A stretch of 64,000 nucleotides of DNA, taken from NCBI RefSeq assembly GCF_050624435.1, contig NC_134537.1:10102584-10166583 (forward strand). Direction: 5' to 3'. A program made the translations under genes and the position numbers. Positions 46,791 through 57,368 of this stretch are shown here, in pieces. A model generated the notes under the pieces. The model was not told where the DNA came from, searched no databases, and worked only from the letters and a program-made list of their open reading frames with translations. Source of the stretch: Tenrec ecaudatus (Eukaryota; Chordata; Mammalia; Afrosoricida; Tenrecidae). Positions within the stretch are counted from its first letter, which is position 1, and each line of letters opens with the position of its first letter.

Positions 46791-47364
46791 GCTTCAGGCT
46801 TCTTCCCGAGTGGGCAGAAATGGCAGGAGACTCCACAGGGCCACAGGGGCTCCGAAGACTTAGCTAATGGACCTTGAAGAACATTTTTTAAGTTTCTTAG
46901 CCGCTAGAGCAAGCAGCACTCGGTGGTAGGTGTTTGAGAGGAAGGAATGAGTCAGATCTCATTCTGGGTGGGCCTGAGACCCCAGGACCACAGGCAGCTG
47001 GGGTTCGTTCTTGTGGTGAGGTTCGGCTTTCCAACATCAAGCCCTCCGTAGCATTCTTCCCGGCACTTGGTTGTTCCGGAAAGCTAAATTCACAAGTCTG
47101 TCTTTTTTCACTTGTTCAATGTACACATTTGGGTTTTAATTAGCCCCCACTTAAATTTTGCTGAAACACACTGTTGCTTTCCCTCTATTTTTATCCCAGG
47201 TTGACTTTTGGCTTTGGAAAAACTTAAAAAAATAAATAAATAAAAAAGAAAGAAAGGTTAAAAATTGGAGATTCCCTTACCGACCAACATTCAGGATTGC
47301 AATGCTGGACATTTAGTCTACTAAGCCCAGGTCTTTGGTTATAATTAGACTAGAACAGCCATCG

Positions 47365-47570
47365 ACTTTGGGGCTGGACAGCCTTGAAGTTAAATTCTAG
47401 CTTTGATATTTACTTCTAAGTTACCTTACGCAGGCTCCTTGGCCTCCCTGTGTATCAATTTCCTTATCTGTAAAGGAGAGAAAGTTAGGCCATCCTTATT
47501 TGGCAGCCCGTGGATTAAATCAGTCACTCCCTATACAGCGAGTAGCACATGATAGCTATTTCACAAATAC
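47365..47570 (+). repeat. MIR SINE, sense
   Basis: ggggctggacagccttgaagttaaattctagctttg, gcctccctgtgtatcaatttccttatctgtaaa and ggattaaatcagtc follow the MIR core in order. Confidence 0.78.
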
Positions 47571-47849
47571 TGCTTCCTTGCCCAGCTGTCCTCTTGTCCT
47601 CTGTGCCCTGTGACCAGCTGTTATTCCCAGAGAGGGTTCACATCACCACTCTTCATCCCTATAAAAGATCTGACATGTAGGAAACTTGGAGGGGGGAGGG
47701 ATGGCCATAAACTGTGGGCAACTGTTAATCCAAGCATTTTAATAGATTTCCTTTGAACAAAGGACACAAGGTGACCTCTATTATGCCCATGCATATGAGA
47801 GTCTTTCTTCTCGGTGTAGACACGTGAATATATTTTAGTTAAGTAATGA

Positions 47850-47997
47850 AACTTTGGAATCAGGCGCACCTGTGGTCGTGTGTCTCCCTTGAATAGTTTT
47901 GTGACCTTGGGTGGATTGCATGACTCTGACAACGGATATGGGCTCATCTGTGAAACGGAGACATGCCTCACAGGATTGTGATATCTGTTAAATGGAA
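47850..47997 (+). repeat. MIR SINE, sense
   Basis: tttggaatcaggcgcacctg, ttgtgaccttgggtggattgc, ctcatctgtgaaacggagac and tcacaggattgtgatatctg correspond to MIR core and 3' part. 47998-48589 is unassigned. Confidence 0.78.
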
Positions 47998-48589
47998 GAA
48001 CGCTTATCAAACATGGTTTTGCTTATCTGCTAGATAACAAGCCATCTGAAAACTAGTGACTTAAAACCTCAGGTGATGTCTCACAATCTGAAATCTAGGC
48101 TAGGATAAGGGGGGGTGGTGGTCTTCTGCTCTCTGCCTCAGACTTGAAACATCCATCATGGCTTCTTGACTTAGAAGTCTGACACTCTACTTGCCATGGC
48201 TCTCTATCTATCTCTCTCACTTCCCCACGTGGTAATTTAGGCTTCCTTAGCATGGTAGTCTTAGAGCAGTTGGACTTCTTACTTGGAAGGTGGATCCCAA
48301 GCAAGAGTCGAAGCCAAAGCTTCCAGATCCCCTGAAGATTCGACTTAAAACTGACATACTGTTGTGTTTACTAAATTGTGCTGGTCATAGAAATTGAAAG
48401 GTCCAGCCTAAACTCAAGAGTAGGGGGAATGAGCTCCAGCTCTTTGGGCAGGAAGGAAAGGGATTGGGGGCGTTTATGTGAGGGAGCTTCAAAAACCTCA
48501 CGCAAAGACTCCATTGTCTTATCATTCCACTTCCCCCCAAACATTTTAAGGCTCATCATCTTTTGAGCCCAGGGACCCTAAATACTCAA

Positions 48590-49085
48590 GTCCAATGCCT
48601 CGAACCCTAGAAAGATTGCTTGAGGCTCAGAAGGGAAGTCTATCAGGAGGTCGTGGAGAGCGAAGGAGCAAAACTCACAATCATTCAAGAGACCAGGCTT
48701 GTGGTTGGCTAGAGACTGGAGGTGGTCCTGAGACTATTGCCTTTGGTCAGCCTGGGGATCTGGAACTGAAGCCTCCCACGTGGCTCCACTTCCAGCCGGA
48801 CCACAGAGAGGACTATGAGGGGGATCCTGTTATTACTGAGGGGCACACTTCTGAGGATAATCGACCCTTTGGGTTCAAATGCTTTGCCCAAAGACAAAGT
48901 CCCAAAGGGTTAGGAGAGAAGGACGCATGGAGACAGGCAACACAGGGAGAAGGTGGGATGGGTGATGTCTTGAGGGGATTAAAGTAAATGAGACGAAGCA
49001 AAATGGGTGTGCGTAGCTAAATGTAAAATTGTTGATCTGCTTTGTAAACTCGCTCCCAATTCACAATGAAATGTTTTGTCTAATT
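48590..49085 (+). mobile_element. Unclassified retroposon with a 130-codon open frame
   Basis: Shares its 3' part with 22440-22745: gggttaggagagaaggac, gggagaaggtgggatgggtgat, gattaaagtaaatgag, gtaaaattgttgatctgc and cccaattcacaatgaaatg at the end. An ATG-started frame runs 48595-48987; its product is hydrophilic and Gly/Glu/Arg-rich, with no domain I recognise. It may be the 3' region of a lineage-specific LINE rather than a coding unit. Left boundary uncertain. Confidence 0.45.
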
Positions 49086-50633
49086 GCTTGATTGAGATCA
49101 TTGCACATCTTGGGGGGAAACAAACAAGCAGACAAATAGGCTATTCCTGAAATTGGGTTGTTCACGCTGATGAACAAGAAATTATTCCATGCAGGTATGC
49201 TCAACCAAAGCCCCAAGAAAGCAGGGCTCTGCCTTCCATATTACTTATGAAAACCACCTTCTCAGAGTGTCATGAGCAAGACAGAGGTCCTGAGTGCCAA
49301 GTGGGCTGATGCAAATTAGCAGAATGTTGAAAAGCCCCACAAAAGGTAGCCTTTGCAATTCAAAGCAAGAAGATGGGGACCCTTAAGCCCCCAAATATGT
49401 CAGCATCCTTACCAAACCAAAACACAACAAAACTCCCATTTGGGCGAGAGATTTCTACCACAATGAGGAATGATTTTGTGTGTTGATCATTCTGTCAGTG
49501 ATTAGACAGTGATGGATCTGGAGGGGGATGCTATCGCAGCGAGCTGCAGGTGGAGAGAATACGATATTTCATTAACTGGGCTTCAGAGCAAACAGTCTTT
49601 GTAAATGCCAGGTTAGGTCTGTTCTCATAAAATAATTGGTTTTCTTTTCCTCTTACCCTTGGATGGGCAGAGTCATATAATAGCCTTCTTAAGTAAGAGC
49701 AGGAAAAAAAAGTATAACGCTAGAAAAAAAATAGTTGGCATGAAGGCTTAAAGCCCAGAGATGCCGATCAAGGAAAATTCCATTAATTTTGGAGGAATTG
49801 TTTGATAAAACAGACAAAACTGCTGGGTTAAATGACCAGGTTTCGCTCACACAGATTGTACCAGTATATTGAATTGCCGGAGGGCAGTCACGCTTGAAAA
49901 GGATGTGAAATCCTGCCTTTTGAGATTAGGCAAACTTTAAAACATACAGAGGCGGGAAGAGAATATGTCGGTGTCACGCGTCATGTGCTTGGTCACTGGG
50001 CAGATTGAAATGTGTTTGGTGACATGGCCTGTTGTCAGGGCTCAACTGGGAAGCAGAGAAGTGTTCCCAAGGCCCTTATCTCTCCCGGGATCCACCAGCC
50101 TGGCTTTGGAGTTGATTTCGTTTTCCCCATCCCTGGGCGTCTGGCGTGCAAACGCTGCAAGGCCTCTTCTCCCAAATCGCAATCATTTGTCCCCGAAGAA
50201 CACAATTCTCAACATTCGGTTGGTACAAGCCCCTCTTTTTTGGAGAACAATGTTTTTGTATTTTGAAAAGTTTCTTGAAGGTAGACGAGAAGAACGCATG
50301 GTCTGGGAAGAGGCAAGGAGACACAAGTACACTGACATACACAGGACCAGGCTCTTGGAGACTTAGCAGAGAAAAGAGAAAATGAACTACCAAGCCCCTT
50401 GGCCAGGGGCTGACACCCGAGAAGGCAGACATGGCCCAGAGACCTCTCATCAAGCTTAACTCGGCAGAAGTTCTCCAGCTTTCTTTCATCCACAGCTGAC
50501 GGCAAGTCAACACTAATGGCAGCCCCACATTGATCAGCGGAGAACTGGGCTCCAGTGTTTAAGGCTGACTGCTTTGAGTTTGCTCTAACTGCCAACCTTT
50601 TAAGCAGCGCTGGACTGCTAGCCACAAAGCCAG
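49086..50633. other. Unassigned sequence
   Basis: No repeat recognised. Overlapping frames of 133-150 codons at 49965-50661 on both strands have no domain, and there is no promoter or polyadenylation context to support any of them. Confidence 0.4.
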
Positions 50634-50708
50634 TGTGATAGTTACATAATTTCATGTCCACTTGATCAGTAAGTCAGGGGGTGGAGTCTAGCCTGCCAAT
50701 CAGGTCTA
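50634..50708 (+). mobile_element. LTR fragment (TGTGRTAGTT family, 5' end only)
   Basis: TGTGATAGTTACATAATTTC at 50634 is the start of the LTR seen whole at 52694; the match runs through ctagcctgccaatcaggtct and then stops next to an antisense AfroSINE. Confidence 0.8.
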
Positions 50709-50713
50709 TGCAC

Positions 50714-50896
50714 TAGCCACGGCCATTGAGTAAATTCCAACCCATAGCAACCCTGTGAAGTAGAGGAGAACTACCCCCTGTAGGGTCTGAGACTAGTAGA
50801 AGCTTGCTCTTTCTCCTTCAGCGCAGGCCGTGGTTTCAAACTGCTGACCTTGGGGGTAGCGGCCCAATGCAGAACCACTACACCACAGGGCTCCTT
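50714..50896 (-). repeat. AfroSINE, antisense, well preserved
   Basis: cacggccattgagtaaattccaacccatagcaaccc, gcttgctctttctccttc, ggtttcaaactgctgacc and gaaccactacaccacagggctcc. It sits at the break of the LTR fragment and may have inserted into it; the remainder of the LTR is not seen beyond. 50897-51457 is unassigned. Confidence 0.9.
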
Positions 50897-51457
50897 TCAT
50901 TGCACCCTATGGCTCCTTATAAGGTGTGTAGACCCTCTCGAGTTTAGGCAGTGGAGGCACTGGGATCCGCAGACCACAACACGGGGCTACTGAGTCTGCA
51001 AGGTTGTGCAAAAGAAACCAAAGACCTGCAGGTAAAGAGGGCACAGCAGTGCCACTCACCTCCCTGGACAGTCAGACAGACTCACGCGTTCCCAGGGGCA
51101 GGTTGCACTTCTCAGCCCGGGACCTCTGTTGCTACTGACATCATCTATAAAACAGCATTTTCTGCTGCACGGATTATTGGTGGTTGCTGCTCCGGCATTC
51201 ATTCTCTACCATGTCTATTCCTATCGAACCCCAAACTTTCACTTCATTATCTACCTGACTGCTCCAGCAATCCCTTCCACCTGTTCAGCACAGGCCCTAG
51301 ATGACCCAAAAAAGGTAGACTCTATATTCCTTTGCCTTCAGCCAGACAGCCCTCTGTAGGCATGTAAGCTAAGTCACACACTGCATGGGCATCGAGACCT
51401 CTTGCTTAGATGCTGGGACAGGAGTGCTCTCTCTGCCATTGAACGGGGATAGGGAAG

Positions 51458-51974
51458 AGTGTTAGGCTGGGTTTGGCTAGAAAAACAAATCCAGAGATAT
51501 TCATATATGTGTAAGAAAGAACTTTATATCAAAGAGTAATTGTATATTAAGAAAACATCTCAGCCCAGTCCAGATCAAGTCCATACATCTGATATTAGCC
51601 CATAGGTCCAATACTGGTCCATATATTCCTCTTCAGACTCACGCAGAACATGCAATGATGCCGAATGCAGGAAGATCATAGGTTGGTGGGTGAAAAGTCT
51701 TATAGATTCAGTAGCAGTGGGAGCATCTCAGTGCTGGAGGGGGTCTCCACGTGACTCCTTCAGCTCTCTGAGTGTCTCAACCACAGGGTTCAGCAAGTCT
51801 CTGCATGGCTTTTCACAGGAAGACAAAGTGAGGGAGAGAGGGGAAGTTCTCAGATCCTTATGAGAAGGCCACACTCACAAGGAAGCATCATCGGGCTGTG
51901 ATGTGATTGACAGGCTCGACTCCACCCTTTCACTCTTAATATCTTCGTTTACACAAGATTATGTAACGATCACA
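51458..51974 (-). mobile_element. Solo LTR, antisense, 5-bp target duplication
   Basis: Plus-strand left end agtgttaggctgggtttgg (complement of ...CCTAACACx) and right end cgatcaca (complement of TGTGATCG). Flanked by GGAAG at 51453-51457 and 51975-51979, a perfect 5-bp duplication. Contains ctttatatcaaagagtaattg and tgagaaggccacactcac, shared with 11703-12273. A 5-bp duplication suits ERVL/MaLR-type elements, but I cannot name the family. No internal retroviral sequence remains, as expected after LTR-LTR recombination. Confidence 0.9.
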
Positions 51975-52073
51975 GGAAGCGATGCTGGCCACCCAGCAAC
52001 CAGCCTTAGAGCAAAGTGAGTATCGTGGACAGCAGGGTGAGGAAATGGGGAGACTCCTTTATGAGAGTACTGG

Positions 52074-52620
52074 TGTGATAGTTCGGTTTATTGCGCAAAC
52101 CTGGCCAATAGGAACATGTGGGATTGATCAGGTTGCAGTTTGATTGGAGGGAAAAGAGATAAATGGCTCTGCAAGGCCCACCCCCGTCTCTCTTGCTCTC
52201 TGCTGATGGGACCAGCATGCTGCTGCTTTAGCTAGTTCTCTAACTCACCCTGTGTGCTAAACCACCTGTGGGCCCAGCCAACCCATGGATTGGGGATCGT
52301 GTCACTGGAGCTTGAGGCTCCTTTGAGACCTGCTTCGCCAAGCTGCTGATGCATACATCACTTGAGCAGGCAAACACTGCCTGCCTTGCCAGAGGGAGGA
52401 CTCTGCTCTCTGCTTCCTTGACGTTGGTCCAGGCAGCTCACGTGAGTTAAAGGACTTCCAATCTGTTAACTGTTCCACAAAAGTGAGTTGAACTGAGCCC
52501 TCTGTACTGCTGTATAGACTAACTAACTGTTATATTCCTCCTTCTTGTATAAACGTATCCTCTTACATATTTAATCATAAGTGTTCTAGATTGTTTCTTT
52601 AGAGAACCCTGCCTAACACA
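52074..52620 (+). mobile_element. Solo LTR, sense, 5-bp target duplication
   Basis: Starts TGTGATAGTTCGGTTTATTG at 52074 and ends GAACCCTGCCTAACACA at 52620; flanked by perfect ACTGG at 52069-52073 and 52621-52625. Ends resemble those of the neighbouring LTRs but the interior (cactggagcttgaggctcc and others) is different, so it is a related subfamily. A tataaacgtatcc stretch lies near its 3' part (52548). Confidence 0.92.
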
Positions 52621-52693
52621 ACTGGACTACTGGATCTCTAATCTTGATGAGTACTCAAGCCCATGCCTTCTGTTCCTTGGGCCAATAAAGTAC

Positions 52694-53108
52694 TGTGGTA
52701 CTTACATAATTTCATGTCAACTTGATAAATAAAAGTGAAGGGGTGAAGTCTAGCCTGTCAATCAGGTTTCAGCCTGGTGGTGCCTCCTTGTGGGTGTGGC
52801 CTTCTCATAAGGAGATTCCTGGGAATCTCCCCTCTCTCTCTATGCCTGTGCCTTCTAATTGGTGAGTCACACTGAGACCTGCCAGAGCCCTGTGATACTT
52901 CCACCACCATTGGATCCACAAGGCATTTTACCCACCAGCCTGTGATCTTCCTGCATTTTGCATCCTTGCATGTAGCTGTGTGAGTCTGAAGAGCGACTCA
53001 CGCACTGGGCGAGGATGTTTTCCTGATATATAAAGTTTCTACATATAAAGTTCTTACACATATATTAGTGTCTCTGGATTTGTTTCTCTAAACAACTGGT
53101 CTAACACA
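52694..53108 (+). mobile_element. Solo LTR, sense, 5-bp target duplication
   Basis: Starts TGTGGTACTTACATAATTTC at 52694 and ends ACAACTGGTCTAACACA at 53108; flanked by perfect AGTAC at 52689-52693 and 53109-53113. Same subfamily as 51458-51974 and 11703-12273, in the opposite orientation. A tatataaag box occurs near 53026. No internal retroviral coding sequence. Confidence 0.93.
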
Positions 53109-53894
53109 AGTACCCCTGTTGTTTAAATTCTTGTGAGCTGTGCTTTGGGTTACGTGGAAAACAAGATACCTGAGTGATAGATACATCCTGGCCTTGGGAA
53201 GCCTGGTTTGGACATTACCTTATGGAGAGTTCCTTAACCAGACCAGCTGGTGTGTGTTTCAATGGCCCTTTGTTCCTCTGCTTCTCATTAGACTGTACAC
53301 AGCTGGTAGGTCGGGAACTATAGTTTGAGATCTTTTTATAGCCAAACAATAACTAGCTGTGAGCAGACGTTTGATAACCTCCTTATTTTCAAACCCGTGC
53401 CTATTCCAGACCTTGTGAATTGGAGCTATACCCTCTGTGGACTTTTGCATCTCTCGTCATTTAACTAGCAAACTATTTTCAAAATAGGTATGCACATGTA
53501 TCTGAACTTTATTTATTTTTACTAAAATAGTTTATTGTGTTTATGCGGAAAGTCTGCACTGCCCGTCACGCTCTGCTTTAACAGTTTCAACGTAATGAAT
53601 TGGTGACATTTGCCGCAATGTGTCCGTGGTCTCATAATTTCCATTCTGGTTGTTCCATTTCCAGGAATCTGGCTTTCCTATTCAATGACCTTTTGAAATC
53701 TATCCTAGGGTCACCTTACCCCCTTGACTGGCTTTGTGTCTTCCTTTATCACTAAGATTATTTTTTTAAAGGACTTCCAAGAAACACTGATGAACTTTAC
53801 CCTGAGGCCCCGAGAACCTGGATCTCACAGACTTGGGGCTCAAACATGGTTATAACTTTCATTACTTGGAGAGATCTTAACAGTACATATTTGG
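53109..53894. other. Unassigned sequence
   Basis: No gene or repeat recognised. Confidence 0.4.
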
Positions 53895-55350
53895 GGGTGG
53901 AAGGGAAAGGGCTAGTTCAAGATGGCAGCATGACCTCATCTTCCCACCAATAAATGATAGGGGGGTGGCTCAAAAGCAATGAATACATAAAGCAGTGAAA
54001 GTGGAAAGGAGCCAAGGCCAGGACATGGAGTCAGTCATGAGGGGGAGGAAACAGATCCTAATAGAGTTTCCAGGAGTCACAGAATGGCCACGAACAGGTG
54101 TTGCTTAGATACCGAGAAGCCTCCAGCTAGCTCCTGTGCTATGATTTATATCCACTTTAGTGAGGGCCAGTGACACAATCTGAGGCAGGAGAAGGAGAAT
54201 TGAGATGATATGAAAGGCTAATTGGGAGCAGAGGGTACCCCAGCACAGAAGACGCACAGAGTTCTGGGTTGGGAGATGAAAGAGTAGAATACTCCATTCA
54301 TGTCAGGAGGGGGAGTTCCAGGAGTGATTTCCAAAATTGCTGAACCGCATACCTGGACTCCCGGGGAAGGGACCCTGCCTCCTTTTGTCTTGGCATTTGA
54401 GAGACCCTTGGTCTGTCCACTGAATCTCTACATGCACCCCAAAGTAAAGGTCGGTCGGTGATGTGTCAGTCCACTTGCACAGAGCTGACATGCTGTGAAG
54501 GAAATGAACCTTCAACAGGACTCAGAGGACCGCAGCCACATCCTGATATTGATTCCCATACTCGCTCTTTCCCATGAAGAGCGATGGGACAACCACGGTT
54601 CATGAACTGTTGAGGTGTCAACCGGCAGAACGAGGGAGAGGGGTCAACCTGAGCGGAAGAGAGTTTTAAAGAAATTAAATCCCCCGCTAGAGACATTTGA
54701 GCAGCTAATGCATCCATTAAACAAGAACATGCTGCTATAAAAAGAGCAATCGAGAATAAGAAAGAGTTCATAGACGTTAACAAATGCAATCATGGAAATT
54801 CAAAATGCAATTGCTTCCATAAGCATTCAGTGTAAGGGCTGTAATTGTCCGTGGCCGAGAGCATCAAGGAAGAGAAGCTGGAGAGGAGGGTGGATGGAGG
54901 CCGGGAGAGGGGACAGCGGGGAAGGGCTTGGAGGGTGGGAAAAGAAGGAACACCTCTCAGACTACAGTGCACAATCCAGGAAGGGCCACAGCCCTCTAGA
55001 CATTCCAAGAAGACATGCCAACTGCCACTGAGTCAGTTCTGGCTCCGAGTGACCCTATAGCATAAAGTAGAACTTCTGCCTTTGGTGTCCAAGGCTGTAC
55101 ATCTTTATGGGAGCAGAAAGGCTCATCTTTCTCCCTCAAAGCTGCTGGTGGAACCGAACTGCTGGACTTGTGGTTAGCAGCCCCATGTGTAACCCCGCAT
55201 TCCACCAGGGATCCTTACAGAAAGTAGAGGGAAGAAAATATTTTTAAAACATTAGAAAGTACCTTCCAGAACTGAAGAAAAAAATTTAAAGACATATGAT
55301 GTCAGATTTATCAGGTCCAGGGGCTGCAGGGTGAAGTTCAAGCCATGTAA
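53895..55350 (+). mobile_element. Possible L1 5' region (5'UTR to ORF1 start), degraded
   Basis: ggctagttcaagatggcagcatgacctc (53911) recalls the start of L1 5'UTRs. 54665-54800 (aaattaaatcccccgctagagacatttgagcagctaatg, agcaatcgagaataagaaag) and 55217-55310 (gtaccttccagaactgaag) recall L1/HAL1 ORF1-proximal sequence. Identity is low and the link between blocks is inferred. An AfroSINE interrupts it at 55016-55216. Confidence 0.42.
55016..55216 (-). repeat. AfroSINE, antisense
   Basis: ccaactgccactgagtcagttctggc, ccaaggctgtacatctttatggg, ctcatctttctccctc, gaaccgaactgctggac and cattccaccagggatcc follow the complement of a full AfroSINE. Confidence 0.9.
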
Positions 55351-55714
55351 TAATTTTATATGCAGTCATTATATATGTGACTGTTAATATAACTTGACCT
55401 CTATTCCTCCCACTAGAAGGTGAGTTCTAGAATAGCAGGGACTGTGTATATCACGTATTTTTCCCCACTGCTTTCTCCCTATTTCCAAGACCAGACACAA
55501 ATCAATCAGCTCAAAATAAAAATATAATTGACCTAAATCAAGAGTTAGAGAAAGGGGTGAGAAGAATCATGTAGATGGGCTGAAATCTTGTCTTTCAAAG
55601 GACAGGGCCACTCTATTGTCTTAATGTTGCTGAAAAAATATCGTGAGACGTTCAGGTAAAAATGTCAGACTGAACATATAAGCAAAAGATAATTTTTTGT
55701 TCCTCCCTAATCCC

Positions 55715-55892
55715 CAAAAAGAGTGACCCTCTAGGGAAGAGTAGAAGTGTCCTTTTGGGGTTCCAGGACTGTAAATCTCTATAAGTGCAGAAAGCCTCAT
55801 TTTCCTCCCAGTGAAGTGGCTGGTGTGTTTGAACTGCCAGCCTTGCCCTTAACAATCCAATGCCTACCCCACAGGGCCTCCAGGGTTCCTTC
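55715..55892 (-). repeat. AfroSINE, antisense
   Basis: gagtgaccctctagggaagagtag, ccaggactgtaaatctctataagtgcag, tggctggtgtgtttgaactgccagcc and cacagggcctccagggttcc. The tail end is truncated. 55217-55714 and 55893-56371 hold nothing I can name with confidence; a possible LINE-like end (gttgagttggcaaatctttg) lies at about 56055. Confidence 0.85.
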
Positions 55893-56371
55893 ATCAGCAG
55901 TAAAGGGGCTTTAAAAGATAAAAGCTCCAAGGGACAAGGGGCGGAGTGGACTACAGCACAAAGGTGGTGGAGTCATGGAGGAACACCTAGTGAGAACAGT
56001 ATGACAGCTTGACGTCTGAAGTCACTGTCACTGAACTGTAACCTGTAGAAATTGTTGAGTTGGCAAATCTTTGAGTTTGGATCACTTCACCAAAAAGTTG
56101 CAGTTTAATCACCAATTCAAAAATCATAATACATTTTAAAAACTGTCATCATAAGCCGGGACAGCTATACCCAAAGCTGGAGATGGAGTTGCCCCACTGG
56201 CAGGATGGCAGGTAGGAGAAAATAAGGAGCAGACTGCATTCTGGGCAGTGGGGGCGGGTGGGGTGCCAACAGAGATGAACATACGGAGACGGGGTGAATA
56301 TAGTTACCTCTGGAGAGTAGCATTACGCTGGATGAGGCAGAGCCATCTGTTCAAGCCTTCAGGTGCTATTC

Positions 56372-56568
56372 CAAGGTCCTGGGCGATGCAAATGGTTAAT
56401 GGTCTTCTCTTCACCCAGAGGTTGCTGGTTCAAGTGCAGTAAGTGTGCTGTACCATGGAAGGAAGGCCAAGGGATCTGCATACCCAGGATTACAGCCATG
56501 GAAAATCCCATGGAGGGCAATGTCACTGCAAGCATCTATGGGGTCTTCATGAGTCGGAATCAACACCC
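56372..56568 (+). repeat. AfroSINE, sense, diverged
   Basis: aaggtcctgggcgatgcaaatgg (head), ggttgctggttcaagtg, catggagggcaatgtcactg and atgagtcggaatcaac (tail), followed by a poly(C) run at 56567-56578. Confidence 0.78.
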
Positions 56569-56732
56569 CCCCCCCCCCAGCCACTGGTTTGGGCCCTGTG
56601 TGGATTTTTATCCCCATATGCAGTTGGTGGGCATCTATAACTATAGCCGTATAGATGGATTATTTACAAAAATAATCACAATAATGCCCTATATCCCCAC
56701 CCTGTGTGATCACCTCACACTGTCTCTGGGTC

Positions 56733-56906
56733 TGACCGGATGAGCCTATAGGACAGATTGGAATTGCGTGGGTGGGTTTTGAAGACTGTACCACTTGGTA
56801 GGAGTAGACAGCCTCATCCTTCTCCCCACAAGTGGCTGGGGATTTTGAACGAATGACCTTGTGGTTTGCAGCCCAATGTATAACCCATTACACTACCAGG
56901 CCTCCT
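56733..56906 (-). repeat. AfroSINE, antisense
   Basis: cctataggacagattggaattgc, gtaggagtagacagcctcatccttctcccc, gattttgaacgaatgacc and cccattacactaccaggcctcc. Tail end partly lost. Confidence 0.85.
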
Positions 56907-57368
56907 CAGCCATTTGACTAGCTTTGACCAAAGGGATGGTAACAAATATGATTCAAGTAAACCCTTGGAAACGCTTATGCCCTGGGGCTTGCCCTCTTTG
57001 GCTGCTCGTGGGACCCTTGGAAGGTCACCAGGTGAAAGTATCTGGACTGGCTCTTTGGAGGTCAGTGAAAAACGGTTTCAGCTGAGGCCGTCTAAGACCA
57101 GTCAGTCCTCAGTTGACTTAGCAGCTGACCAGAGATGCATGAATCTAGCCAACCCCAGTGGAAGGAGCACTGAGTTGAGACCCGTTCAAATGCCCTGCTC
57201 ACAGAACCATGAGCTGTGGGCAGTTGGATGTGTACCAGACTAACTTATAGCAAAAGATACAGATACAGTAATAGGTATAATACCAGTTTCCACTGAGTCG
57301 ATTCTGATTCCTGATAAGTTCATGAGTGTTGGTGCTCAGCAGATTAAAAAGAAAAAAAGCTTTATTGA
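56907..57368. other. Unassigned, with small MIR-like and SINE-like scraps
   Basis: 57165-57235 (gcactgagttgagacccgttc) may be a MIR scrap and 57285-57325 (tttccactgagtcgattctg) an AfroSINE tail complement. No gene signal. Confidence 0.35.

Noticed and set aside
49965-50661. Overlapping 133-150 codon frames on both strands
   Set aside because: No recognisable protein and no transcript signals.
51458-53108. One provirus with two LTRs and an interior
   Set aside because: Each LTR has its own different 5-bp target duplication, orientations conflict and no retroviral coding sequence lies between them.
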